Shown here: positions 11,001-23,050 of the stretch, one piece after another
How positions within the stretch are numbered: the first letter of the stretch is position 1
Layout of the letters: each line of letters begins with the position of its first letter
Source: Melampsora larici-populina 98AG31
Taxonomy: Eukaryota; Basidiomycota; Pucciniomycetes; Pucciniales; Melampsoraceae
Assembly (NCBI RefSeq): GCF_000204055.1
Contig: NW_006768778.1
Coordinates: forward strand, 588,010 to 652,009
Direction: 5' to 3'
Length of the DNA: 64,000 nucleotides
The notes under the pieces: generated by a model
The model's input: only the letters and a program-made list of their open reading frames with translations
The model's database searches: none
Told to the model about the DNA's origin: nothing
Program-made: the position numbers and the translations under genes

Positions 11001-12420
11001 GCCCGGACGGAAATAATGTGATCAGTGTGTCTTTGCTCCGGCTGTTTGCCACGCCGTACAGAATTCCTGTTATCAGTATTGAATACACGCTCTGGATGGA
11101 TGGTCGGAAATTTGATACGAGTGTCTTGTAAGTTTCAGAAGAGTTTCTTGTGAAAAGTGAAGGAGGCTACGGATCAAACCTTGATTAATTGTGTCAAGAT
11201 TGACACCTTTCGCAACAGGCTCAGTTGAGCAACCATCGTTTGGAATAAGATCTCTGATTTGATTTTCACTCAGGCCGCCATGGAAGGGATCAGCGTTCAA
11301 TTTTGGGGCTGAACCATCCGGACCTGTATGAGGTATATCACAGTTGTCACCCTGAATTCCTTGTTTGTATTCTTTATTTACTTCATATTTTTCTGTTATT
11401 TTGTATTCTTCTTGTGTTTTGTATTGTTCGTCCATCTTCTCATATTCTTCATTCATCTCGTATTCTTCACTCATAGGGTTAGGCGTTTCAATTACATCCA
11501 TGCCTTGATTCGACACGCCTTTGTTTACCGGTTCGTCTTCTTCGTCAATTGCATCTAAAGGACATATACATAAACTGTGAAATCATTCGCAGGTGAGTTT
11601 TTGGTGAGAAGAATTGTAGAACTGACCAAGTCGGGTCCCAGTAATATGAGGCGCGGGGATGGCGGATAGGGGAGAGGGACTAGTAGGCGTCAGATCTTTC
11701 GGACTCTGCTTGAATGCGGATCAAGTGTCTGGTCAGGTTGAGACCAACATCAGCTGAGACGTGATAACTGACATGAGCTGTAAGCTGGAGGGTGGCTTCA
11801 TTGGAAAAACTCCTCTGGTGGCGCCTGCAGCTGGCTGAATGCAGTGTACATGAAGAAAGTATGTCAGAAGTCAACCACAACGAGGATTGGTCCAGCGGTT
11901 TCACATACCAAGATCCGAATAAGGATATGGCCAAGATTGTGGCTTTTCCTTAACCACTGGTCGCAGAGATGATTTTTGTTTACGATTCAAATACTCCTGA
12001 GCAGCTCTGTTTGGGGGCTGAGGGGCTTGAGACAGTCCATCGAAGTGGTGACTGTATCGACGGCGAGAGGGTGTAATATCTTCGGCTTTGTCTGATGAAT
12101 TACATGGAGTAGTAACAGAAGCAGCATGTCATGTGAGTACATTCTGAGTATATTCTTGCGTTGCAGCAGCAATGAAGACTTACTATCATCCGCTTGCTCT
12201 GGCTCTGCATCCATTGGAATCGGTTGTTGGTTGTCTTCATCATCAGCTTCTATTTGAGAGAAGGGCGGTGAGAAGAGGTCTGTGTGGGAAGTCTTGTTTT
12301 TTGGTTGTCTTACCTTCGACAGACATGTCCACATCAGAAAGTTGTTGTGACATGATCGAGCCTTCATGGGGATCATACAAAGAATCAAGTTCCCCAAGAT
12401 CGGGCAGGCTTCCAGCCATT
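8006..12420 (-). CDS. Multi-exon low-complexity protein of a rust-expanded family (unknown function)
   Basis: Start ATG near 12420 (MAGSLPDLGELDSL). At least nine exons are readable with GT..AG introns, ending at 8006. The N-terminal exons are acidic and Pro/Gln-rich, followed by a tandem EEY-rich segment (about 11370-11500) and five or more 38-aa repeats with the core TSRSSGRHSPVAGPSR (about 9720-10130). A basic segment (KFKEKKHRHQNSR) leads into the conserved C-terminal domain: TCEGALALAGFSR, TWNEAVAALIL, then an intron after KRAQKR (donor near 8508), the exon VCEFRLKAMNKYFPKEK, and ALPWRSKDFVAFLGELD. The gene at 35199-36395 has the same domain and the same intron position. A nuclear role is guessed from the basic tract only. 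Individual splice sites in the 5' half are uncertain. Confidence 0.6.
9720..10130 (-). repeat. Coding tandem repeat, about 114-bp period
   Basis: The nucleotide core cgtcctgaggaacgcgaagtcg recurs at about 9737, 9867, 9977 and 10079 with spacings of roughly 100-130 bp. It encodes the Ser/Arg/His-rich 38-residue repeat on the minus strand. Variation in unit length is typical of a disordered repeat region. Confidence 0.7.
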
Positions 12421-12449
12421 GTTAATGAGAGCAAACAGGGTTGTAGGAA

Positions 12450-13560
12450 AGTTCCGCTTGGAAGAGGTGATTCCGGAAACAATATTTGAAGAGTTGATGT
12501 CGAGTTTTGAAGTTGAAATGAAAAGGGAACACGATATTGAGCTTGGTGACATAAGAGGCCGAGCCACCATGGACTTCTTGAGGACAAAGGTTTGTTTGTT
12601 TGTTGTGATTTACAACCAATACATAAAACATAGGCTGTATGTAGATTTATACATATCATCACTCCCTGACTGATGTTTGAGGTATCACTCGACTTCATCA
12701 AAGACTTGAGAAAGATCCCAATTTGATCAGACTCGAGAAAGATAAACGCTTGAGACAGACACAGTTCTTTCAGTTTGCCTAATTTCAATTTTTGTCTCTT
12801 TCTGCTTCTGGGAATGATTTGTACAAATATATTTTGTTCTATTAATTCAAAGAAATGATTAGTACTAATGTATTTTGTTATATTAATTCAGAGTTTGTTT
12901 CTTCAAGCATTTTCGAGCGCTAATGCTCTATCTTTGGATTTTACCATTTTGATGTTGATCTTCCTCAAAGTTACCTCAAAGTTAACTCAAAGTCAAGATC
13001 ATTGATCATTTGTTTGACAGAAGCCAACTCATCCTCGATCTATCTATCTTTATTGCGGATCTAAGATGTTTGATTGAACTTAAGACACATTCTGGGGACG
13101 TGAAAAAGAGCAAAGAAGAACCATTTGACTTATTTCCAGATAAGCGAAAAGATTTGTGGACCAAGATAAGGAATATATACACACTCGAATGGAAAGGTAA
13201 GAGAAAACAAACTGGAAAATCACTATATACACAAGACTATATACCCAAAACATATGATTCACTCGATGAGTTTTGATTGAAGGTTCACAAAATCTCTTGA
13301 AACACGATAAGGAATATCGATGTACAGACCCAAATGGAAAGTTAAGAGAAAATAATCTGGAAAATCACTATATACACAAAACTATATACTCAAAACATAT
13401 GATTTACTCAATGAGTTTTGATTGAAATCTCTTGAAACACAATTTGAATGTTCACATTGGCTTAGACAAGAGCAAAAGCAGCTCCTGCACAGATTTGAGG
13501 TGAACATTGATCTTGTTCACGACACTGCTTGTGAATTGACGGCAATCGCATGTTGAAGCT
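12450..13560. other. Gene-less spacer between two minus-strand genes
   Basis: No convincing exon was found. It contains the tandem duplication listed at 13163-13440. The upstream part should hold the promoter of the 8-12.4 kb gene. Confidence 0.4.
13163..13440. repeat. Tandem duplication, two about 140-bp units
   Basis: The unit containing ctggaaaatcactatatacac and aaaacatatgatt.actc.atgagttttgattga occurs twice (13163-13305 and 13306-13440) with about 90% identity. It is non-coding. Confidence 0.75.
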
Positions 13561-13611
13561 GCGACCACATATGAAGTTAGGCATTTTTCTCAGGTGAGGT
13601 TTGTACAATGC

Positions 13612-15638
13612 TTAGGAAAACTCACAGCTTTGTACAGGCAGGGGGGCAGACGAGCCAGACGGAAGCGGACTTTCTGTGTGTCCAACGTGGGTTTTTTGGC
13701 GTGTGAAAGGCAATTCCTTGGGGGGACGTTGAATAAATCGCCGCGTAGACGGTGTTTCTTTGGTAGAATGACCGTGAAGAATAAAAAAAATCAGTCTTGG
13801 AGGGAGTGTGGTGCGTATATAGTGTCGTAACAAACCTTCAACCCTCTTTGTATTTACTTGATTTTGATGGTTTATGGTTTGAAGGTTGCCAGCACTTGTT
13901 GAAGGCTTGTAGGATATTAAATGTTTACTACGAATGATGTCTTTGGTAGAAGGACCGCATTAAATCGAAAAAATCAGTCATGGAGGGAGCGCGGTACGTA
14001 TACGGTGTTGAAACCAACCTTCAGCCCTCTTTGTATTCCCTAGATTTTGATCCTTTTTTGTATTCGCTAGATTTTGATGCTTTGTGGTTTGAGGGTTGCC
14101 AGCACTTGTTGAAGGTTTGTAGGATGTTAAACAATTACGAGGAATGTTGGCCGACCGTATATTTGATTCTTGACTTGGAGCTTTTGGATGCGGGCGGCGT
14201 TCATTTGAGAGAGATAATTTGGAGGGTATTGTGGAGCGAACGTTTGAAACTCTGTGGACTATTCCGTTTGAGACTTTGTAAGGTATTCTGCAAGTGGGAA
14301 TTCTAGATCTGACAGGTGGAATAATTGCTGTATTTGCGTGATTATAAAACATTAACTGGATGATGATGATATACAAATGGTGAGCAGTAACTCACGCTGT
14401 TCGTTCTTTTGGCGCTTGTTTGATGAGTCAGGCACTGAAAGACAGAGATGGGATCAAAAGTTAGATTTGGCATCCGCAAGAATGGACAATTTGAATTGAA
14501 ACAAACCTGAACCAATCTGAGAATGAGTCCGTTTGCTGCTCAAAACACATTCAGGAGTAGGACTTTGCCCCAGGACTCCCGGTAAAATGTTGGACACGTC
14601 AGACACTGATCAAGCATAGAATTGTGGATCAAAATCAATCAAAGCTTATATTGTAAACAGATACATTGAAACATACGTGAAATGATGGAGTGATCACTTC
14701 GGTTGCTTGGTACAACTGATTGGGAACTCGACACTGGTATATCTGTCGAAGAAAGAGCAGGAGTAGAAGGTACCACCTCTGTATTGTGAAGCATAAATCA
14801 TGGATCAGAATGAATGAAACATTGAATGAGTAGATACATTGAAACATACGTGAAACGATTGAGTGATCACAATGGCTGCTTGGTACAGAAATGATTGAGT
14901 GATCACTTGAGTTGCTCGGCACAGCGTATTGGGAGCTCAACGCTGGTAGATCTGTCGAAAAAACAGTTGAAGAAAGGGCAGGAGGAGAAGGAACTGAAGG
15001 AACCGCCTCCAGAGTGTGTTCACTTTGGCTGCCCGGTACAACCGATTGGGAGCTTGAAAGAGGTAGATCTGTTGAAGCCATAGCAGGAATAGAAGAGCTC
15101 ATGATGGCTGTGTATAGGGAAGAGTGTCATTGGCAGTTCAAAAACGAAATAGAGATAGAAATGCATCAGAACTCACCGCTGAGCTCTGATTTGAGGTCAG
15201 TCATATCTGAATGGTCCTTTTGGCGCTTATTTGGTGGTTCAAGGACTGAATAATACCATAAGGAACAATTACAATATTATTGGGTGCTGGTTCAAGACAC
15301 AATACAAACGTACCTGAACAGATTGGAGAATGAGCCCTTTTGCCTCTCTGTACGATGGATTCGCCATCCGGTCCATGTACATCTGTCAAAAAAAAGTTGG
15401 AATGAGAAAGACGAGAGTGTGAGAGGCATTAATAGATTGGCTCACAATCCTCATGACATGTGTCAATACCCGCTGGCGGAGACTCCATCATGATAGAATT
15501 GCTATATTCATTAAACTCATCAAAAGTAATAATACGAGGAGAGTAGGGGGGGGAAGTCAAATCGTCCCTGAACGTAGAGTTTTGTTGAGGGTTGGCCACC
15601 AGGGCTGAGAGACTTGTAGAAGGAATGTTGTCAGACAT
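13612..15638 (-). CDS. Multi-exon gene built from duplicated exon modules, unknown function
   Basis: Start ATG 15638 (MSDNIPSTSLSALVANPQ). Exons follow with GT..AG introns: a Pro/Ser acidic exon, an exon ending KRAHSPICS, and an exon PPNKRQKDHSD that looks like a nuclear localisation signal. Then come Ser-rich exons in which STDLP..SSQ..VP..SDHS is repeated three times (about 14690-15080). Downstream the module recurs as KRTHSQIGS (about 14520) and SSNKRQKNEQ (about 14430). The 3' part (13978-14376 and 13612-13833) is again duplicated and its final exon is uncertain. Composition and layout resemble the N-terminal half of the neighbouring gene at 8-12.4 kb, so it may be a partial paralogue lacking the conserved C-terminal domain. 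It could equally be a decaying gene. Confidence 0.4.
13745..14155. repeat. Direct duplication of about 190 bp
   Basis: The block tttggtagaa.gaccg...gagggag.g.ggt through ggttgccagcacttgttgaagg.ttgtaggat.ttaaa occurs at about 13750-13935 and 13942-14150. The second copy has an extra internal 28-bp repeat (ttttgtattcgctagattttgat). It overlaps the exon duplication of the minus-strand gene. Confidence 0.7.
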
Positions 15639-15783
15639 GAAGTTGAAAACAAGAACGAATTATAATCAAGACTTATCCAAAAGATCGGTGAAAAAGTGTA
15701 GTAGAAATTCAAATGAACAAGTAGCGGTGGACAAGTTTCTATGGAAGAAGAAATTTGCTAGCAGACTGACACATTCAAGATAG

Positions 15784-16182
15784 CGTCTTTAAAGAAGCGC
15801 ATAGGGACAATAACTTTGCTATAGGATCTTGAGCTGTAGAAGCACATAGGACAACATCTATGCTCTAGACTCCTGAGCCGTAGAGCTGTAGCACCACAGT
15901 TCTACGGTTGGAATCCAATCCTTTTGTGCTTATGTTTCCTCTGTTCTCACAGGCTACACTGTATGTCAAACAAACGCACCCGCGGCGTTTGATCTGCATG
16001 TTTTACAATCTCTGTTTATTTACATAAACCTTCTGTGACCAAACTCGACAGACCCCCTTCTGTTTTTTTTATAAATCTTCTGTGACCGAAGTGAGAGAAC
16101 TCCTCCCGATGAGCGAGTGCGCTCAGTGAAGTTGCCCTAATCATCATGAAGCGGGACCGCGAGTAATCCCTTTGTGGTAAGA
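15784..16182. other. Intergenic, nothing recognised
   Basis: Upstream of the gene at 13.6-15.6 kb. Two similar tracts (agaagcgcatagggacaa, about 15794, and gtagaagcacataggacaa, about 15837) and two copies of tttataaa.cttctgtgacc (about 16026 and 16071) suggest small local duplications. Promoter function is likely but no element stands out. Confidence 0.4.
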
Positions 16183-16374
16183 TTAGACTTGGTGGTATTG
16201 TAGAGAGTTGTTTGTTTGGAGTTGAATAGCGAGCGTGGTTTCAGTCGTTTCACTCGCAATGATGGTGGATAGGATCTGCAATGAGTGAATCTGGCCGCTC
16301 GCGTTAGATTGTATCAGAGGAAAGATAAGAGTAATGACTAAATAAAGGTGAATCAAAATTTCAAAACGAAACAT
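16183..16374 (-). CDS. Candidate small secreted protein (63 aa)
   Basis: ATG 16374-16372 opens a 63-aa frame. Residues 1-24 form a strongly hydrophobic stretch (HLYLVITLIFPLIQ) followed by SNASG, a plausible signal-peptidase site. The mature part is about 38 aa, Thr/Gln/Leu-rich and without Cys. Rust genomes contain many small secreted proteins, but this one rests only on the signal-like N-terminus and could be a chance frame or a first exon. No family was recognised. Confidence 0.3.
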   Translation of the reverse strand: MFRFEILIHLYLVITLIFPLIQSNASGQIHSLQILSTIIASETTETTLAIQLQTNNSLQYHQV

Positions 16375-16857
16375 GAGTTTTTTTGGTTTCTACATTCATG
16401 AGGGCAAACAAAAGCAAACAAAGAATTTCCGTCCATAGTCCCGGTCTCAGCCAAAAATTCTATTTGATCTTCCCGCTCACAGCCGGTGTCAACATCAGAA
16501 TTAGATGAGGCGCCCAAGACGGCATCAAAGTCATAATTGATTATACATACTAGGTTCAGATTGCTCAATCTGATTTGATAGATTGGGCATTTTTTGATAG
16601 AAATGATATTTGTCAATATTTCACCGAAATCATATGATTATTAATATTTCTTCAAGACGTTATATAATTTTACCAAGACTTGTATTGGAATGTAACATTT
16701 TGCGTGTTAGAACTTCTCAATCTCTACTCAAGAATATATATGAATAGATACAGGTTGATGTTTATAAGAATATTGAACTGGTTCTCCCCAATCACATCAC
16801 TCTAAATTGTCAGAGGGAGCAAGAACAATCTACAATGAAATGAGATCAGCTGCGTGC

Positions 16858-19800
16858 TTATGGGAAGGTGGTGAAGATGATATTAATAACCATGTTTTTC
16901 AAGCTGACAACGGATACTGTGGGATCTGTTATACCAAAGCTCCCAGCAGGGTTTTTCTTAACAGCAACGTGACCCATCAGGTTTTGACTGTCAACCACAA
17001 CAGCGGTCTCTACCCTGTCATAAAGAACTGTTGCGTGAAGCTTGGGATGATTGTGGTAAAAGTTATGGGGGAAGTCAGTTGAGCTTAAGCAAGAGTACGG
17101 TGATATTAATAAAAAGGTTGTTGGAATTTGCGAGGCACGGAATTGTGACACAATAGAACCAAATCTACGCTGGCCCTGATGCCTGAACTCCACCATACTA
17201 TTACCTTGATGAGCAGAATGAATGCTGAAGATTTTTCCGGAAAGTCGAAGCCGTTTTATGGTTTGTACTGAATTGAGAAGGGTCGGATTTTCAAGTGTAT
17301 TGGGCTCAGTAGAATCAGAAAAGATACCGTACTGACCCTTGACATTGTGATTGAGGCAAGTCAACCAGCTTTGATATGTATCAATGTCAAGGGACGTCAA
17401 GACAGACCACTTGGGTTCATTCTTCCCAGTCAGACGTTCAAGTACTTGGGTTTTGATCTGTTTGTCTGCCTTACTAAGGAAATTTGGCGCGCTTTTTGTC
17501 ATGACTTTTAAAAGGCCTCGCCGAATGAAAGAGGTGCACATTGTTTTATCTAAGTCCTCTGTGAAAGGAGAAAAAAGAATCAGCAATCCTTTTTTATGAA
17601 GGTCTCTATCAAGGTCAATTTTAGGCTCACCCGGGTGTCGATTTTTGGGTATTTTGATCATTATGCCGTTCATTTGTTCGCCCGACCAACTGGCGGTGTA
17701 GGTTGGAGGACCGAAAAGTCTGGCAATTTGTGGAAGATGCTGAGCGATGTGCAGGTTTGGCTTTACACTCACATTTGGCCAGTGTTTCTGTAGGTTTTCG
17801 CGGTAGAGTAGCAATTTTGCTCCTAGTTGATCACCATCATCACAACTGAAGGTACGGCATAGCGTATAATTTGTGATTTCTGCAGCTTGAAGAATACTTG
17901 TACAAATTGTTTGACGATTGGCTTCTGTAGAATGATACATATCTGGAATTGTCGAAAGAACCATGTAAACGGTGTAAAGAGAGTGCCATTCGGATGCTTT
18001 GAGGCTTCCAGCACTTGCAGCGCCCAACATTCGGGGAGGTTTAGTCAACCAGGTGGGAGTGATCACGCTTACAATTGATTCTTGCAGGCGGATAAGGTCT
18101 GAAATTGTCAGATTCAATGGATTCTTGTCGGAACTTTTTTTGTTGCTAGTTAAGCCAACTCTCTTCTTGCGGGGGGGCTTTGAAGAAGCGCGTACTGTAG
18201 AGTCGGAATCAGGTGAATCAGGCAAGGTTGTGTTCAGTTTTCGCTGTCGGTTTATCTTCTTTTTTACATAGTTTGTGCTCTTAAGTGAGCTCGATGCTAG
18301 GCGTCGCGAACGTCGGAGTGGCTGTGGATCCGATTTTCGAGATGTGATACTACTAGAGGAGTGAGGATCAGAGTCGCTGATGGGGGGAATGAACCTGCTT
18401 CTTTTTTTACCACTACAAAATTATACTTTGTCAGTTTGATGTCTTGAAGGAGAAAGTTTAATTGATGCTTACACTGCCACTACACACTGTCCATCAGAAG
18501 CATTCGGATCACTCAGAGCATGATATGAAGCTGATTGTACATTATAAGAATTGTCTGACTGAGATTCTTTTTCAACTAAAGAACTTGATCTATGAGGTGA
18601 TACCGCAGAGGTTTCCAGAACAGAGGTTGATGAACTCGGCACCACCTCTTCGAGGAAGGGGGTATCATCCTTTGGAGTTTGTTGAATAACCCTTGTTGAA
18701 TCCAACGCTTGTTTAGCCTTGAGTTTTTTCCCCGTAACAGCAAGCCCAAGAAAGGAAGTGGCATGATCACACAACATTCCCAGAAGAATGTTGTGCATAA
18801 CATCAATTGTAGTAAAATTAATCGCTTGCCAATAGGGCAGCTCAGAGAGTATGGACCATCAAACACCGTAATTGTCGAATATTGAATTTTGATCGGCAAG
18901 TGATTTGGCGTTCCGCCATTCATTGGCGTGTTGCTGATGATCAAGCCGTTGGGGCCACTTTTGAGAATCTAATTCCGACCTTTGGTTCCTGTCGAGTCCG
19001 CAGTGTGCACAGAACAGTGTTGCTGAGCACCCTGCTAAGCCATTTTCCTCTTCCAACTTGGGGAAGTTGAATGATGTTCACAGTGTTACTGCGTGAATCC
19101 TTCTTCCACGGGGATGGCTGGAAGTACACGTGAAGAAAATTCCCTTCCAAAAGTCTTGGAATTCATCTACTAGAGGCTTCAGAAGACGATTGATTTGTTC
19201 GGTTTGAGGTTCCTGCGGACCGGGGATGGTTCCAAAAAGAAAAATATATTCTTCATGGTACCGGACGTCAGGAGGTAAGTTGAGGCAGATCAAGAGGAGG
19301 TTTCCGCTGGAAAAATGTCGCTTTGCTCCTTGGCCATGGGGATTGAACCAGTCGGCGTAGAGAGCAAAGACTAGATTACCGCTCTTGAGGGTATAGGACT
19401 GTCCATCACGCTGAAAGGTCTTCCAGATTTCTCCGTCCCAGATGTCGGTCATAAGCAAAGGATTGTTAGACCTGGGTGACAAAGAGGAATCTAGCATGTC
19501 TTCAAAGCCGGGTAGGGACATCATCCTTGCCAGCCATTTTCGTAATGACTGATAGTGAAAAACTCGGTTTGGAACTGATGTGGAGCCTGAAGTTTTATAC
19601 AGATCCTTGTTACATTTGCTCCGGAAGACCTCCTTTAAGTCTTTAATCTTTCTTTCGGGGTCCTTCAAGAAACGCATATTATCACATTGAAGCTTGATTC
19701 CAGTGTCGTCATTGAGACCTGCTTCCCCATGAAGTGCAAAACACAGAGGACAGCATATTTCGGTTGTAAGGCTGACATCGAGATTGAGTAAGCTGTGTAG

Positions 19801-20509
19801 TCTTGGTACAGTTGTTGGAATGTCGTCCCAGTAAGCACGTCCGCTGATATTGTTCTCAATAGCAGTCTGCTTAGCCTGTAATTTGCATAAATGAAGCGCA
19901 GATCTACTTTCACTATCGCTGGCGCCGCCTGTGATACTCGCTTTGGCAATCTGTAGGATCGCAATTAGGCTGGAAGGACAAAGTAGATAGACTTTCTGTG
20001 TTTGAAAAGCCTCGGTAGCAAACTGAATCAAAGATGATGTCTCGGTATCGGCTGAGGCTTCTTTTCCCCTTTGAGGATTTTCGTGAGCCAAATCACAAGC
20101 GTCTATAGATATGCTATGTGAGCATCCCTCAGTGGTGTGTGAGGGGGATTGAAGTCTCTGACGTGGTATATTGCCAGTGCTCAAGGATCGTCGTCTCTGA
20201 AGACACATGTTGAATCAGCTTTGATATGCAGTGTTCAATGCCGGAAAACCTGGAGCTTACATTTCCCAGGCCTGTGTTAACTCCACCAAAAACGCCAAAG
20301 CCGCCACTATGGCCCAGGCCAGTATTACTTTGACGAGCTCGCCGGACTTTTGTGTCATGCAATCGTCCGTTGCGGTGGTCTCTCGCCCTTCCTGGGTACG
20401 TGGAGCCCTCGTATACAAATTTCTCGTGAGAGCATTTGAATTCAATGCACGTGCAAACCCGTAGTGAACCCAAGATGTACGATGATTCCATCAAAGATGA
20501 GGTGTGCAA
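16858..20509 (-). pseudogene. CACTA (Tnp2-type) transposase, broken
   Basis: The N-terminal exon (about 20509-20276) has a Cys-rich start (CTCIEFKCSHEKF) typical of basidiomycete Tnp2 proteins. After an intron the frame from about 20208 carries CCPLCFALHG, the segment LMTDIWDGEIW, FALYADWFNPHGQG, PPDVRYHEEYIFLFGTIPGP and HPRGRRIHA, then TIDVMHNILLGMLCDHA. After another intron (about 18475-18415) it ends with IAQHLPQIARLFGPP and TASWSGEQMNG. All of these follow the known order of CACTA/Tnp2 transposases. The frame is interrupted by TGA at 19078-19080 and at 18859-18861; the latter sits where context (NYGV-R-WSILSEL) implies CGA. Terminal CACTA repeats were not found. The element is judged inactive. 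Confidence 0.85.
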
Positions 20510-21681
20510 GATGAAAACGAAGTTGATAGCGAGATGAGGTTTGATATGATTTTCCTTCGGCTCCGCAAGATGAGAAATCGAACAAAGCCGCCAAATTTAG
20601 TTTTTGAGCGGTCATAGTCCAGACGGTGGGTCTGATGTGTCCTGTCATATCTAAAAGCCGGGTATGAAGCAACCCGTCATAGTGCCAAAGCCCGGTTTTC
20701 TTTTCAATTGCCCTGGTCTCAGGCTGACAGACGGGACAGATACTTTGTTGTTATACAGATGATCTAGAATGCAACCATTCCCCCCGTTCTATGGCCATGT
20801 CTTTGGCATCATTGGAGCAAGCCCTTTTTGGGTTTTGGGGTGTTGAAAGTCAAATCTTCCGTACGTAGTTTTCTTTCTCGCTTATGCCTAAGTGCTAGCC
20901 TATTGTGGTTTTCAGGAATCTAAATCTTTCCTTCCTTTTTGTTCTCCGTAGATCACAATAAACTAACCTTCGCCGCGGGGAAACATGGATGATACCACAA
21001 TAACCCACCACACACCTCTGCCACTCCTCTTGAACCACGGGCGAATCACGATCAATTTCTAAGCGGCAGAACTATATTACTTACTCCCCTTCAACACATT
21101 TGAACACAGGAAGAAGCACTTGTGGGCCTTTGAGCAAAGACCTTCACCCCGATAGAGCTGGTCATGGAAGATATCTGGATAGAACTGGTCATAGAATATA
21201 TAAGGTACATGAGTTTTGATTCTCCCAACTTGTCCAACCAACTCTTCTCCTAACCTACTTCACCCATTATTGAGTTGTCGAGAATTTGTGTTTTGCTTCG
21301 ATTGAGTGTTCTAGAATCTGTGTTAGTCTTATTCCAGCCCAGTCTTCTGTCATGCTATGTTTCTTGCTCACGCGCTTGTTCTCTGGGTTGACCATGCTCA
21401 GACATCCGGGACTGGATCACCTTTTGTGAATTGCTTTTGCTGTGCGCTTGTAGTTTAGTTAACATAGTAAGTTACACTTCCTGGGGTATATATGTCTTCT
21501 TTCACGAGTGTTCCCTATACTCTGGCTTACCCTTCTGCTTGTAGCAGATTTTGATCATTCAACCTAGTAAAGATTACTTGGTCATTCAAGATAAATTTAT
21601 CAGAAACAAGGTATGAACTGTCTACTGTATGTTATGACGATCATCTTGGGCTAGCTAATTTAAGCAATTTATGGTCTAGTG
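20510..21681. other. Intergenic between the CACTA gene and the small SAP-like gene
   Basis: No protein gene recognised. The right part probably contains the promoter and a 5' UTR intron of the gene starting at 21682: a GTATGA donor at about 21611 is followed by a ctag acceptor ending at 21679. A TATA-like tatataagg lies near 21199. Confidence 0.4.
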
Positions 21682-22107
21682 ATGGTCATTAATCGAATTC
21701 GAAACAGCCGAGGTGTTACTTCCCTAATGCAATGCACACGTAGTCAAACTCAAAACCGCCGTGCTACTTCCCCAATCATTCACCAGCGTCGACACAATGC
21801 CAGGAGAGGCCAACGTGGACATCACCCCGTTCAACCTAGGGTTATCAAAAGAAACCGCAGAATGACCCCCTGCGCAGAAGAAAGTCCACTATTCTGGCGC
21901 AAAGCGTTCACTTTACCAGATAGTCTTATCAGGTTTATCTTCCCCGACTGCAATCTTTGGGATTACTTCACCACTCGAAAAGTACTTCGAGCTCTCATCA
22001 ATCACTTCGATCCTGGTTACTACCTTCCTAGAAGGGTGTCAAAAACTGATCTTATTCAGAAATACGAAGATCTTGTGAAGACTGAGTATGGAATCTTATA
22101 TGGCTAA
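21682..22107 (+). CDS. Small basic protein with SAP-like C-terminal motif
   Basis: ATG 21682 gives about 141 aa, preceded by a spliced-looking leader. The N-terminal half is Arg/His/Gln-rich (RRHNARRGQRGHH), suggesting nucleic-acid binding or nuclear import. The C-terminal 45 residues read VLRALINHFDPGYYLPR, SKTDLIQKYEDLV and end in EYGILYG. This helix-Gly-helix pattern resembles a SAP-type DNA-binding fold, but that is only a resemblance. A clear paralogue lies at 26036-26233 (HLIQHFKPGHCIV, SKRQILNKFEDHV, RYGVFYG). Function unknown. Confidence 0.5.
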   Translation: MVINRIRNSRGVTSLMQCTRSQTQNRRATSPIIHQRRHNARRGQRGHHPVQPRVIKRNRRMTPCAEESPLFWRKAFTLPDSLIRFIFPDCNLWDYFTTRKVLRALINHFDPGYYLPRRVSKTDLIQKYEDLVKTEYGILYG

Positions 22108-23050
22108 GACCCCCGGATATGTGAGTAGCAAGTTTCTTTCTTATACTTTCAAATTTTATCTTCCCAGCTCTTCCTGCCCTGATACATTGCGTTGAAGACA
22201 CTGATGTTGCTTTTCTCTTGCTAATATCCATATACGTCCTGCTATTAGCTATCCTTCCAATCTTTGCACTGGATGAGACCAAGAGTCTATGTTATCTGTG
22301 TTTTTTTCTTCTCATTTTACATTGCCATTTGTTTATATATTAGTGTTTTCTATGTTGTCTATGCTATACATGTTTCTTTTTCTTCTTTTTTATTTTATTT
22401 TGCCATTTGTTCATATTAGGATCATGCTATCCCATTTGAATGAAGAATACACCTCAAATTCAAATCTTGTTGGGAATTTTTTAATTTTTGTTGTCCCTTC
22501 CATCCGCTTTCAGTATCTTTCAAGTGCTTACTACACCAGTTGCCATTTTAAAATTTTGTAGCGGACATAGTTCTCTCCGTTCATACTTCCTGACTTTGTG
22601 TATTCCTTGCTTGATGGAACAAACTTGAAGGAAATTTTGATGTTCTTGAATATTTCAAATTCTGGGAGCCTTTCCCTTGTTCCAATACGTGAATCTTGTG
22701 ATTTCTCACTGAATAATATGTATTGGACAATGCATATTATTCAGAGTTAAAGAAGCAGTAGAAACAACAATATGAGATATAAAAGTTGAAAAATTCGCAC
22801 TCATAGATCAACTGCTCAAACGTCTGATTATTTCATCTCCTCAACTTTTGCCCCTCTTCTCATGATCTAAAATATGTAATATGATTTGAAAACAAAAGAT
22901 TAAAACTGATGAGAGCGAAGAAAAAAGAGAACAATCTTCGAACAATGAGAATTTTGATTTTTAGTGAGTTGGATGAAGAACTAGTGAAAGAGAGGATTTT
23001 GACTTGTGTGCTTGGCTAATAGAACAAAATGGTGTCAAAACTTCAAGCAT
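22108..23050. other. AT-rich intergenic, nothing recognised
   Basis: T-rich 3' flank of the small SAP-like gene followed by the 3' flank of the minus-strand dioxygenase gene. The open frames are T-rich hydrophobic artefacts. Confidence 0.4.

Noticed and set aside
11328..11558. Hydrophobic Phe-rich plus-strand frame
   Set aside because: Antisense shadow of the Glu/Tyr-rich repeat segment of the minus-strand gene.
22289..22561. Membrane protein of 90 aa
   Set aside because: T-rich non-coding sequence gives Phe/Leu frames by composition alone; no conserved motif.
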